A program made the position numbers and the translations under genes. Positions 16,628 through 25,677 of a DNA stretch of 64,000 nucleotides are shown here, in pieces (the first letter of the stretch is position 1; each line of letters starts with the position of its first letter). The stretch comes from Frigoriflavimonas asaccharolytica (GTDB lineage Bacteria > Bacteroidota > Bacteroidia > Flavobacteriales > Weeksellaceae): contig NZ_JABSNO010000012.1 of assembly GCF_013294015.1 (NCBI RefSeq), positions 1 to 64,000 of the forward strand, given 5' to 3'. Below the pieces are notes generated by a model, which saw nothing but the letters and a program-made list of their open reading frames with translations, searched no databases and was not told the DNA's origin.

Positions 16628-17659
16628 ATGCGTTGGTTCAAATTTTCTATAATTTTCTTGTTGCTAATTTTGGGAGTATATACAGCTTCTATGTATATTT
16701 TTGTGAAAAAAAATTCCACAATCAAAGTTGAGCGAGATATCAATTATGGCATAGATAAAGTCTATCCACAATTTAATAATCTGCAAAAATTTTCTCGCTG
16801 GAATAGTTTTTTTTCAGAATCTAAAACATTTTTTACAGAATATTATCAACCTTATGAAGGCAATGGAAGTTCTATGAGCTTTTCAGATGATTCGCACAGC
16901 GGAGAGCTTCAAATTTCATATGAAAACCCACTTAGAACGTTAAAGTACCAACTGTATCAAGATAAAAATGCAACACCTACAAATATTACCGTAAAGTTTT
17001 TACCAGTTTCTACAGAAAAAACAAAAATAATTTGGACTGTTTTCACCCCAGAAAAGTCTGTTTTAGAGCGGTACTCAAATCTATGGTCAGATTCTGATTT
17101 TGTAGAAATTGTAGACAAAAGCATGACGAACCTAAAAACAGTTTTAAGCAATAAGATTGATAAAGAAGAACTACTTAAAGATATTAAATTTGATAGTTTG
17201 ATGGTTGAAAACCTGAATGAGCAATTACTTCTTGGCGTAAACGTTACTACTTCTAATAAAAGTGATGCACTGTACAAAAATATTTTGCTGAATTATTCCA
17301 AAGTTACGAACTTCATTACCAACGATCTCAATAAAAAAGAAGACGAATTTGGTTTTCCAGTACTTATAACAACTGCTACAAACTTCAAAGACAAAGAATT
17401 ATCTTATTATTTAGGTTTTCCCCTGTCAAAAAAAGTGACTATCACAGATAATAATTTTAATTTTAAAGAAATAAAAGCCTCAAAAGCATTTACAATTTAC
17501 TACAAAGGAAACTATGCAAATAGGGTAAGAGCAATACAAACACTGTTGCAAAAAGCAAAAAGTGAATCATTAGATTACAGCGAAATGCAGCAAGTCTTTC
17601 TAGAAACTCCGACAGCAGACAGAGATGTTTTGATGAAATTTTCTCTGCCATTAAGATAA
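16628..17659 (+). CDS. membrane-anchored SRPBCC-like protein
   Basis: Predicted 343-residue protein with one N-terminal membrane helix (residues about 5-25: FSIIFLLLILGVYTASMYIF), then a domain with the look of an SRPBCC/polyketide-cyclase-type ligand-binding fold (VERDINYGIDKVYPQFNNLQ... FSRWNSFF), and a second domain of about 150 residues that I do not recognise. The protein should face the periplasm with its bulk outside the inner membrane. It follows glgC but has its own promoter embedded in the glgC terminator, so it is not part of the glg operon. Function unknown. Confidence 0.7.
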   Translation: MRWFKFSIIFLLLILGVYTASMYIFVKKNSTIKVERDINYGIDKVYPQFNNLQKFSRWNSFFSESKTFFTEYYQPYEGNGSSMSFSDDSHSGELQISYENPLRTLKYQLYQDKNATPTNITVKFLPVSTEKTKIIWTVFTPEKSVLERYSNLWSDSDFVEIVDKSMTNLKTVLSNKIDKEELLKDIKFDSLMVENLNEQLLLGVNVTTSNKSDALYKNILLNYSKVTNFITNDLNKKEDEFGFPVLITTATNFKDKELSYYLGFPLSKKVTITDNNFNFKEIKASKAFTIYYKGNYANRVRAIQTLLQKAKSESLDYSEMQQVFLETPTADRDVLMKFSLPLR

Positions 17660-17717
17660 TACATTCTCTTAGTACTTTTTTTGCTCAAAAAACAATGCAA
17701 TAATCGGTTTTTTTTAG

Positions 17718-17725
17718 TAATTTTG
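17718..17725 (+). promoter_or_regulatory. -7 box upstream of sucA
   Basis: TAATTTTG matches TAnnTTTG and lies 45 bp before the sucA start. A TTG at the right distance upstream is missing, so only the -7 half is supported. Confidence 0.4.
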
Positions 17726-17770
17726 ATTTTTACTTTTTTTCAATAAATAAACACAGATAACCTGTAAATA

Positions 17771-20581
17771 ATGGATAGATTTTCATTCTTAAACGCTGCA
17801 CATTCCCAATTAATAGAGGATTTATATCAACAATACACGAAGTTTCCAGATTCTTTGGAGCCATCTTGGAAAGCCTTTTTTCAAGGTTTTGATTTCGCAT
17901 TAGAAAATTATGGGGAAACTGAAGATGAAAATCCGGTTTCTAACGCTAATTCTAACCCTATTCAAAGTAAATTTGCATCTATAGCTGAAGGTGAAGTTTC
18001 TGAAGAAGTTAAAAATGAATTTCGTGTCGTTAACTTAATAGAAGCATATAGAATTCGTGGACATTTGTTTACCAAAACAAATCCTGTAAGAGATAGAAGA
18101 CACTATGAACCATCTTTGGCAATAGAAAATTTTGGACTTACACAAGCAGATTTAACAAAAAAATTCAACAGTTCTATTTCTATAGGAATGAACGAAGCTG
18201 CTACCTTGAAAGAGATAGTAGATTATTTAGAATTGATATATTGTGATTCTATAGGATTAGAATATATGTACATCAACGATGTAGAAGAAAAAAAATGGAT
18301 TCGCAATTGGATTCAAACCAATGAAAATCATGCTGTACTTTCCTCAGACGAGAAAACGGAGATTTTACTTAAGTTAAATCAAGCTGTAGCTTTTGAAAAT
18401 TATTTGCATACAAAATTTGTAGGTCAGAAAAGATTTTCTTTGGAAGGTGGAGAATCTTTGATTCCTGCATTAGATCAACTAATATCTAGATCTTCCAAAA
18501 ATGGAGTAGATGAGGTAGTTTTGGGTATGGCGCATAGAGGAAGATTGAATGTATTAACAAATATATTTGGAAAATCATACAAACAAATTTTCTCAGAATT
18601 TGAAGGAAAAGAATTCGAAGAAGACGTATTTTCTGGAGACGTAAAATATCATTTAGGTTCTAGTAAGGTGATAAAATCTGCTTCTGGCGAAGAAGTTTCG
18701 ATACACTTAACGCCAAATCCTTCGCATCTAGAAACTGTTGCAGCTTTGGTAGAAGGTATTTGCCGCGCAAAGGTAGATATCAAATTTAATGGAGACTACA
18801 AAAAAGTATTACCAATAATCATCCATGGTGATGGAGCCATTGCAGGGCAAGGTATTGTTTATGAAGTTGCACAAATGATGATTTTGGACGGCTACAAAAC
18901 CGGTGGAACAGTGCACATTGTTGTGAATAATCAAGTTTCATTTACCACAAATTATCTAGATGCAAGATCATCTATATATTGTACAGATATTGCAAAAGTA
19001 ACATCTTCACCAGTGATGCACGTAAATGCAGATGATGTGGAAGCCGTTGTTCACGCAATTAATTTTGCTGCGGATTTCCGAGCTGAGTTTGGTAAAGACG
19101 TTTATATAGATTTATTAGGCTATAGAAAGTATGGTCATAATGAAGGTGATGAACCTAGATTTACACAACCAAATTTGTATAAATTAATTTCTAAACATGC
19201 AAATCCTAGAGAAATTTACAAAGAAAAATTAATCGATGAAAAAGTTGTTTCTGATGAGGTTTTAGAAAAAATGGAAACTGATTTTAAAGCACTTTTGGAT
19301 GATAATTTTGATGCTTCTAAAGAAATCGAGAAAAACACGATGGATGTCTTCATGAAAGAAGATTGGGAAGACTATCCACTTGGTGAAAAAGGATCTTTGC
19401 AGAAAGCTGTAGATACAACTTTTGATATTACAGAATTAAAAAAATTGGCATTAGAGATTTCAACTTTGCCAAAAGACAAAAATTTTCTAAAGAAAATCAC
19501 TAGATTGTTTGAAAATCGTGTAAAAATGATTGAAGGAAATTCTTTGGATTGGGCTTTAGGAGAATTGCTTTCTTATGCAACATTATTAAATGAAGGTTTC
19601 AACGTAAGGATTTCTGGTGAAGATGTAGAAAGAGGAACATTTTCACACCGTCACGCTGTTTTAAAAACCGAAGATACAGAAGAAGAATACGTTCCATTAA
19701 GACAAATTACAGATCAAAAGTTCGATATATATAATTCTCATCTTTCAGAGTATGGAGTTTTAGGTTTTGATTATGGATATTCTATCGTTACACCAAAAAC
19801 TTTAACTGTTTGGGAAGCTCAATTTGGAGATTTCGTAAACGGAGCTCAAATCGTGATAGATCAGTATTTGGTAGCAGCAGAAGAAAAATGGAAAATGCAA
19901 AGTGGTATGGTAATGCTTTTGCCACACGGTTCTGAAGGACAAGGTGCAGAGCATTCTTCGGCAAGATTAGAGCGTTTGCTTACGCTTTGTGCAAATGAAA
20001 ATATGGTAGTTGCCAATATTACTTCGCCAGCAAATTTCTTCCATTTAATGAGAAGACAAATGAAATGGAAATTTAGAAAACCTTTGTGCGTAATGTCTCC
20101 AAAATCTCTTTTAAGACATCCAAAAGTGGTTTCTAAATTGGAAGATTTTGCAACAGGAAGTTTTCAACCTATATTAGATGATCCTACTGCAGATCCTGCA
20201 AAAGTAAAAAGACTCGTTCTTTGCAGCGGAAAAATATATTTTGAGCTTCTAGAAAGACAAGAAAAATTGAACGATGATACAATTGCGATTGTAAGATTAG
20301 AGCAGATTTATCCTTTAAATACAGATGGAATTTCCAAAATATTAGATAAATATAATGCAAGAACATCTTTTGTTTGGGCGCAAGAAGAGCCAGAAAACAT
20401 GGGTGCTTGGAGTTATATCTTACGTAATTTCCGAGAAACAAATATTGAAGTAATTTCTCCGGTACAAAGTGCAACACCTGCACCAGGAAGTCACAAAATG
20501 TTTGAAAGAATACAATGTGGAATTATGAATAGAGTTTTTGGCACAGAAGAAGCACCAGAAGCAAGACCTGTAACGGTGTAA
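17771..20581 (+). CDS. 2-oxoglutarate dehydrogenase E1 component
   Basis: Predicted 936-residue thiamine-diphosphate enzyme that decarboxylates 2-oxoglutarate and succinylates the lipoyl group of E2 in the TCA cycle. The N terminus (MDRFSFLNAAHSQLIEDLYQ) is the usual E2-binding start, MAHRGRLNVL is the conserved histidine region, and HGDGAIAGQGIVYE with the following VNNQVSFTT forms the ThDP/Mg site. The C-terminal domain has WAQEEPENMGAW. Length and order are normal. sucB follows 114 bp downstream. Confidence 0.97.
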   Translation: MDRFSFLNAAHSQLIEDLYQQYTKFPDSLEPSWKAFFQGFDFALENYGETEDENPVSNANSNPIQSKFASIAEGEVSEEVKNEFRVVNLIEAYRIRGHLFTKTNPVRDRRHYEPSLAIENFGLTQADLTKKFNSSISIGMNEAATLKEIVDYLELIYCDSIGLEYMYINDVEEKKWIRNWIQTNENHAVLSSDEKTEILLKLNQAVAFENYLHTKFVGQKRFSLEGGESLIPALDQLISRSSKNGVDEVVLGMAHRGRLNVLTNIFGKSYKQIFSEFEGKEFEEDVFSGDVKYHLGSSKVIKSASGEEVSIHLTPNPSHLETVAALVEGICRAKVDIKFNGDYKKVLPIIIHGDGAIAGQGIVYEVAQMMILDGYKTGGTVHIVVNNQVSFTTNYLDARSSIYCTDIAKVTSSPVMHVNADDVEAVVHAINFAADFRAEFGKDVYIDLLGYRKYGHNEGDEPRFTQPNLYKLISKHANPREIYKEKLIDEKVVSDEVLEKMETDFKALLDDNFDASKEIEKNTMDVFMKEDWEDYPLGEKGSLQKAVDTTFDITELKKLALEISTLPKDKNFLKKITRLFENRVKMIEGNSLDWALGELLSYATLLNEGFNVRISGEDVERGTFSHRHAVLKTEDTEEEYVPLRQITDQKFDIYNSHLSEYGVLGFDYGYSIVTPKTLTVWEAQFGDFVNGAQIVIDQYLVAAEEKWKMQSGMVMLLPHGSEGQGAEHSSARLERLLTLCANENMVVANITSPANFFHLMRRQMKWKFRKPLCVMSPKSLLRHPKVVSKLEDFATGSFQPILDDPTADPAKVKRLVLCSGKIYFELLERQEKLNDDTIAIVRLEQIYPLNTDGISKILDKYNARTSFVWAQEEPENMGAWSYILRNFRETNIEVISPVQSATPAPGSHKMFERIQCGIMNRVFGTEEAPEARPVTV

Positions 20582-20695
20582 ATGGTGTAAAGCTAAAGTA
20601 AAATGTTTAAAGTGAATCGTTAGATTTTGAAAGATTAAAAAAAAATCAAATTCATCGATATCTTATTAGAATTTAAAATAAAAAAAATACAAGAC

Positions 20696-21928
20696 ATGTC
20701 AATATTAGAAATGAAAGTTCCTTCTCCAGGAGAGTCTATTACAGAAGTAGAAATCGCTTCTTGGTTGGTAAGTGATGGGGATTACGTGAAAAAAGATCAA
20801 CCAATTGCAGAAGTAGATTCTGATAAAGCAACTTTAGAATTGCCAGCAGAAGAAAGTGGAATTATTACTTTAAAAGCTGAGGAAGGAGATGTAGTACAAG
20901 TAGGGCAAGTAGTTTGTTTAATAGATATGTCTGCAGAAAAACCTACTGACGCTCCAAAAGAAGAAGCTACAAAGGAAGAACCAAAACAAGAAGCTGCAAA
21001 AGTAGAAACACCAAAAGCTGAAGTAGCAAAACCAACCAGTTATGCTAGTGGAACTCCTTCTCCTGCGGCTAAAAAAATATTAGACGAAAAAGGTGTAGAT
21101 CCTTCTCAAATTACTGGAAGCGGTAAAGATGGCAGAATAACCAAAGATGATGCACATACTGCAAAAGTAGCTGCAATGGGATCTGCTAATCTAACTACAG
21201 GAGCGAGAGGCAGCAGTACTTCCAAACTATCTATGTTGAGAAGAAAAGTGGCACAAAGATTAGTTTCTGTGAAAAACGAAACCGCAATGCTGACTACTTT
21301 TAATGAAGTAGATATGTCTGAAATTTTCAGAATTAGAAAAGAATTTAAAGATGAATTTTCTCAAAAACATGGAGTAGGATTAGGATTCATGTCATTCTTT
21401 ACAAAAGCTGTAACCAGAGCATTGCAAATGTATCCAGATGTAAACGCATCTTTGGATGGTGACTATAAAATAAATTATGATTTCTGTGATATTTCAATTG
21501 CTGTTTCAGGTCCAAAAGGATTGATGGTTCCAGTAATTAGAAATGCGGAAAATATGAGTTTCCGTGGAGTAGAAGCAGAAGTAAAAAATCTTGCTGAGAA
21601 AGCGAGAGATGGAAGAATTACAATAGACGAAATGACGGGTGGAACCTTCACTGTAACTAATGGTGGTGTTTTCGGGTCTATGCTTTCTACGCCAATTATC
21701 AATCCACCGCAATCTGCAATTCTGGGTATGCACAACATTATCCAAAGACCTGTAGCTGTTGATGGGCAAGTGGTTATTCGTCCGATGATGTATTTAGCCA
21801 TGTCTTATGATCATAGAATTATCGATGGTAGAGAATCTGTAGGATTTTTGGTAGCCATCAAAGAAGCAATTGATAATCCTTTGGAATTATTAATGAATGG
21901 TGATGCTAGAAAAGCATTAGAATTATAG
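20696..21928 (+). CDS. 2-oxoglutarate dehydrogenase E2, dihydrolipoyl succinyltransferase
   Basis: Predicted 410-residue E2. One lipoyl domain (1-80) has its lipoylated lysine K44 in [11 protein letters not shown]; a Glu/Ala/Lys-rich linker (about 82-112) follows, then an E3/E1-binding domain ([20 protein letters not shown]), then the catalytic core ending with SYDHRIIDG (H373, D377). It transfers succinyl from E1 to CoA. It forms an operon with sucA and ends at a hairpin terminator. Confidence 0.97.
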   Translation: MSILEMKVPSPGESITEVEIASWLVSDGDYVKKDQPIAEVDSDKATLELPAEESGIITLKAEEGDVVQVGQVVCLIDMSAEKPTDAPKEEATKEEPKQEAAKVETPKAEVAKPTSYASGTPSPAAKKILDEKGVDPSQITGSGKDGRITKDDAHTAKVAAMGSANLTTGARGSSTSKLSMLRRKVAQRLVSVKNETAMLTTFNEVDMSEIFRIRKEFKDEFSQKHGVGLGFMSFFTKAVTRALQMYPDVNASLDGDYKINYDFCDISIAVSGPKGLMVPVIRNAENMSFRGVEAEVKNLAEKARDGRITIDEMTGGTFTVTNGGVFGSMLSTPIINPPQSAILGMHNIIQRPVAVDGQVVIRPMMYLAMSYDHRIIDGRESVGFLVAIKEAIDNPLELLMNGDARKALEL

Positions 21929-21948
21929 AATATATCTATCAAATATAG

Positions 21949-21980
21949 AATCCCGCTTTTGAAAAAAGGCGGGATTTTTG
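21949..21980 (+). terminator. terminator after sucB
   Basis: AATCCCGC (21949-21956) pairs with GCGGGATT (21969-21976), extended by T/A pairs, and T residues follow. GC-rich stem plus T-run is a standard intrinsic terminator. Confidence 0.8.
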
Positions 21981-22003
21981 TATTAAATTTCTAAATTAAA
22001 ATT

Positions 22004-22390
22004 ATGGTTTCCAAAATCACTTCCGAAATTCAAGTTTCAGTTCAACCAGAATACGATATAAGAAACAGTTTTCCTTCAGAGAATCGATTTGTTTTTAAGT
22101 ACAATATTTCCATAGAAAATTTGGGAAATACTCCTATCCAAATTTTAAAAAGAAAATGGTTGATTTATGATTTAGGCTTTGGCTTTACAGAAGTAATCGG
22201 TGATGGTGTGATTGGATTGAAACCAGAAATAAAATTTGGCGAGAAATTTAATTATTTTTCTAATGTACAGGTTCGCTCTGGAGTCGGACACATGAGCGGA
22301 TTTTACTTGGTAAAAGATCTTTTGACAGATGCTACTTTTGAGATAGAAATACCTCGCTTTTCTTTAATGAGTGAAGTTTTAAGTAACTAA
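22004..22390 (+). CDS. ApaG-family protein
   Basis: Predicted 128-residue all-beta protein (DUF525). Typical stretches are ISIENLGNTPIQILKRKW, VIGDGVIGLKPEIKFGEKF and SGVGHMSGFYLV, which match the ApaG core including the G-x-G-x-x-G-like loop. ApaG was linked to Co/Mg resistance in enterics, but its biochemical role is not settled. It stands alone between the sucB terminator and a convergent gene, with a normal start 24 bp after the terminator. Confidence 0.92.
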   Translation: MVSKITSEIQVSVQPEYDIRNSFPSENRFVFKYNISIENLGNTPIQILKRKWLIYDLGFGFTEVIGDGVIGLKPEIKFGEKFNYFSNVQVRSGVGHMSGFYLVKDLLTDATFEIEIPRFSLMSEVLSN

Positions 22391-22601
22391 GTAAAATTAT
22401 TTAATAAACCAGTTACAAATTTTCAACACTAGGAAATATCTCCGAATTTCACAATTTTTATTTTTATAATTAATTTGATATTTTAGAAAATATTTTAAAC
22501 AATATGAAATCCTTTTTCTACAAACTCGTATTTACTGAAAACCTTTATTTCGACTAATTTTTTAGTATAATCATTTTTGTAATATTAATTTACACAAAAA
22601 C

Positions 22602-23669
22602 CTAGTTATTTATACCCATTTTTTTTGCCCGAATTTCCCAATTTTTTCTTGCATGAACTTGCATATCTTCTACAGAATCTATCTCGTCCATAATTTCTAA
22701 ACCAAGCAAAGTTTCTATGATATCTTCCATCGTGACGATGCCAATTGTATTTCCAAATTCGTCTACAACTTGAGCGATATGAACCCTATCTTTGATGAAA
22801 ATCTCAAATAATTCTGGTATTGGTCTTTCAGAATTTACAACACTCATATTTCTCCTGATGTCTAGTAATTTCTTTTCGCCTTCATTATTAATAATAGATT
22901 CCAAAATTTCATCTCTTAGAACAAAACCCGTAATATTGGTCATTTTATTTTCGTAGACAGGAATTCTTGAAAATCTAATGTTTTTATGAATTTCTTGAAA
23001 CTTATTCATAGTCATTATTTCACTTTCAGCCGTTACAACTGTGAAAGGAGTCATTACATCTTTGGCTTTTACAGATTTGAAAACCAATAGATTTTTAATA
23101 ACAGTAGTTTCATTTTCTTCAAATACGCCTTCTTGTTCTGCAGCATTGGTCATCGCAAGAAATTCCTCACGGCTCATTGCATTCACGTGTGCAGAACTTC
23201 CAACTGCTTTGGTTACAAACATCAGTAGCCACAATATTCCTGTGTATTTTAATGGAAAAATAATTACTTTTAAAAATGTAGCCGTAAATGGTCCTAATTT
23301 TTCCCAATATGTAGCGCCAATGGTTTTAGGAATAATCTCTGAAAGTATTAAAATAAGAAAGGTCATCACACCAGAAACAATTCCTACAATGTTGACACCT
23401 AGAATGTTGATATCGTACTCCAGACTTTCGGCTTGTACACCAACCAAAATTGCACCAACAGTATGCGCGATAGTATTGATGGTTAAAATTGAAATTAAAG
23501 GTTTATCTATATCCTTTTTATAATTGGCAATAGTTGTTGCATAAGCGTGACCTTCTTGCTTTTTAATCCGAATAAAATTGGGTGTAAAACTTAATAGAGC
23601 GGCCTCCAAAATAGAACATAGGAAAGAAAAAAAAATTGAAAGTACAGCGTAAATTATTAATAAAGTCAT
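22602..23669 (-). CDS. CNNM/CorC-type transporter with CBS pair
   Basis: Predicted 355-residue membrane protein: a DUF21/CNNM transmembrane domain with four hydrophobic segments in residues 1-170 (for example LLIIYAVLSIFFSFLCSIL and SEIIPKTIGATYWEKLGPF), then two CBS domains (about 195-330, ending VDEFGNTIGIVTMEDIIETL). The short C-terminal tail lacks a full CorC_HlyC domain. Homologues are annotated hemolysin-like or Mg/Co efflux proteins, and the CBS pair senses adenine nucleotides. No operon partner is evident. Confidence 0.88.
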   Translation of the reverse strand: MTLLIIYAVLSIFFSFLCSILEAALLSFTPNFIRIKKQEGHAYATTIANYKKDIDKPLISILTINTIAHTVGAILVGVQAESLEYDINILGVNIVGIVSGVMTFLILILSEIIPKTIGATYWEKLGPFTATFLKVIIFPLKYTGILWLLMFVTKAVGSSAHVNAMSREEFLAMTNAAEQEGVFEENETTVIKNLLVFKSVKAKDVMTPFTVVTAESEIMTMNKFQEIHKNIRFSRIPVYENKMTNITGFVLRDEILESIINNEGEKKLLDIRRNMSVVNSERPIPELFEIFIKDRVHIAQVVDEFGNTIGIVTMEDIIETLLGLEIMDEIDSVEDMQVHARKNWEIRAKKMGINN

Positions 23670-23862
23670 AGATTATTTTTTTACAAGTTAAAAAAAATCG
23701 ATAAGAAAGTTGAGGAAATTTTGAATAGAAATCAAAAAAAAAATTTAAAATTTAAATTAGTTAATGCTAAACGATTTACCATTACCAAAACTACGTGTAA
23801 GAAACATAAATTGACATTGTATCATTTCTAAAATACCACTTTTAGTTCTCTCAACATTTTCA

Positions 23863-24282
23863 CTACTTTATTTTCTTAATCAATTTTTCAAATTTTTTGG
23901 ATTTAAAAACAATTTTAGGTTTGTGTTTCCCATCAAATAAAACCATAGCATTTCGTTTTGGTAATTTTGATATTTCTAAATAATATGTTTTATCATTTAA
24001 ATTGAATTTTAAATCTTTTGCGTTAGTTCTTCCGATGTAAAAAATATCAGTTGCTGGTCCGTAATTATTGTAAAGTTTGTTAGTTGTGTTTTTAAATTTA
24101 ATGCTTTCAATTTGTGATGTGTTTATTTTTTCATTTTCCACAAAATAGACAGTTTTGTTGGGTGCTGTAACTTCAAACCCAAATTTCGTTTTCTTGCCAG
24201 CTTCAACATTTTCTATAAATCTAGAATTGCAAGAAGTAAGACTTAATATAATTAATGTACTAATTAGTGTCAATTTTTTCAT
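23863..24282 (-). CDS. small lipoprotein, unknown function
   Basis: Predicted 139-residue lipoprotein: MKKLTLISTLIILSLTSC with the lipobox cysteine at 18. I chose the ATG at 24282-24280; the longer frame from 24315 adds 11 residues before the signal. The mature part (RFIENVEAGKKTKFGFEV...) has no motif I know and ends with a Lys-rich stretch (KFEKLIKKIK). It stands alone with 157 bp before the next leftward gene start. Confidence 0.7.
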   Translation of the reverse strand: MKKLTLISTLIILSLTSCNSRFIENVEAGKKTKFGFEVTAPNKTVYFVENEKINTSQIESIKFKNTTNKLYNNYGPATDIFYIGRTNAKDLKFNLNDKTYYLEISKLPKRNAMVLFDGKHKPKIVFKSKKFEKLIKKIK

Positions 24283-24439
24283 TCTAAATATTCCTGTTTG
24301 TAAATTTACGTTCAAATTTCTGTATTGCCGAAATAGAAAGTAGTATTTATAAAATTTTGTTCCATGCCATTATCCACATATAAATAAAGTCCAATTGGGA
24401 AAATAAAAAATGCTAAAAATATATCTATTAGCAGAAGTT

Positions 24440-25525
24440 TTATTTCCATTTTTCCATCCAATGCTTTTCATCATCTGTCAATATTTCTATATTGGCTTCG
24501 TAGTTTGGATTTGGAATATACCATTCCATTTCTGTGTAAAAATCGTTCAATTCTTTATTTTTAAAAATGTACCCACGCCTTGCAAAAGGTAGATTTCTCA
24601 ATATTTTTCTTTGCAGATTGTTTTGTGGCTCGTTAATATTATCTATTTGATGATATGAAAAAGGAATGTATGATAAATTTTCGATACCTATATAATTTTG
24701 AGAATACAGTCGTAAATCACCATCAATCTTAAAATTTTTTTTCTGAAAAATAAGATTTCCTTTTTGTAAATGAAATTTTAATGCGTCTTTTTCTATAAAT
24801 GAATTTTTTACACCAATTACGTTTTCTGTTTTTCCTATACCATTTACTAACCAGTCATTCGCTGATTTAAAAAATGATTTGTCTATAGAGAATGTTTCAA
24901 ATTCTCCCATATCAATAATTAGCGTAAAATCATCTATTTGCTTATTAGACCAACGATTTGCAGCAGTTAGAACATATTCAAAATCGTAATTGTAATCAAT
25001 TGAACCAGATAAATCGTAATTGTAGGTATGTTTTATAATGTTAAGTCCTTTTTTAAAATTAGCTTCAAAATGATAAACATAATAAAAATCAACATAATTA
25101 CCGCTTTTGTTCCCTTCAAATTTCTCAAAATCCAACGATTTTATTTTTCCTTTTTTGTTATATAATGAATCCGAAACGTAGGCTACATTATACTTTAAAA
25201 TTGTATTATTCAGTTCTACCGTAAAATCTCGCATATATGGATGATGCCCGTTTTTGGGTGCGCCATCAACATCTCCTTGTGGCGAAAATGCCTCAAAACC
25301 AACGGTTATTTTTTTGTCTTCATTCGGATTGAAAAATTCATAATAGACTGTTACTTCTATAAATTGATTTCTAATTTTCTTGAGTGTCAAAATTTCTTTT
25401 TTTACACTAATTTGAGATTCAGTGATTGGTATCAATTGATTCCCTTTCGCAAAAAAAGCCCCGTCATTCGCAAAGACAGAATAATTTATCAGAAAAAATA
25501 ATATTATCAGAGTATGTCTTGTCAT
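24440..25525 (-). CDS. secreted YARHG-domain protein
   Basis: Predicted 361-residue secreted protein. A signal peptide (HTLIILFFLINYSVFA, cleavage about residue 19) precedes NDGAFFAKGNQLIPITE, a DUF4424-like start. The C-terminal 65 residues match the YARHG pattern: a Phe-Ala-Arg-Arg-Gly core in RNLPFARRGYIFKNKELNDF followed by an aromatic run (YTEMEWYIPNPNY). The domain is thought to be extracellular; its function is unknown. The gene follows the P-type ATPase gene by 152 bp on the same strand. Confidence 0.72.
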   Translation of the reverse strand: MTRHTLIILFFLINYSVFANDGAFFAKGNQLIPITESQISVKKEILTLKKIRNQFIEVTVYYEFFNPNEDKKITVGFEAFSPQGDVDGAPKNGHHPYMRDFTVELNNTILKYNVAYVSDSLYNKKGKIKSLDFEKFEGNKSGNYVDFYYVYHFEANFKKGLNIIKHTYNYDLSGSIDYNYDFEYVLTAANRWSNKQIDDFTLIIDMGEFETFSIDKSFFKSANDWLVNGIGKTENVIGVKNSFIEKDALKFHLQKGNLIFQKKNFKIDGDLRLYSQNYIGIENLSYIPFSYHQIDNINEPQNNLQRKILRNLPFARRGYIFKNKELNDFYTEMEWYIPNPNYEANIEILTDDEKHWMEKWK

Positions 25526-25677
25526 TTGGTATCGTTTTTTAAATCTTTGTAAACATCAATGTATTAAGAAATTTCGTGTATGATAATCAAAAATGGAAGC
25601 AGCCTCACATAGGATGGGCTTTTAAAAAAATAGCAAAATATAATGAATATAATTTATTTTTATAGCTATTTATCTTT

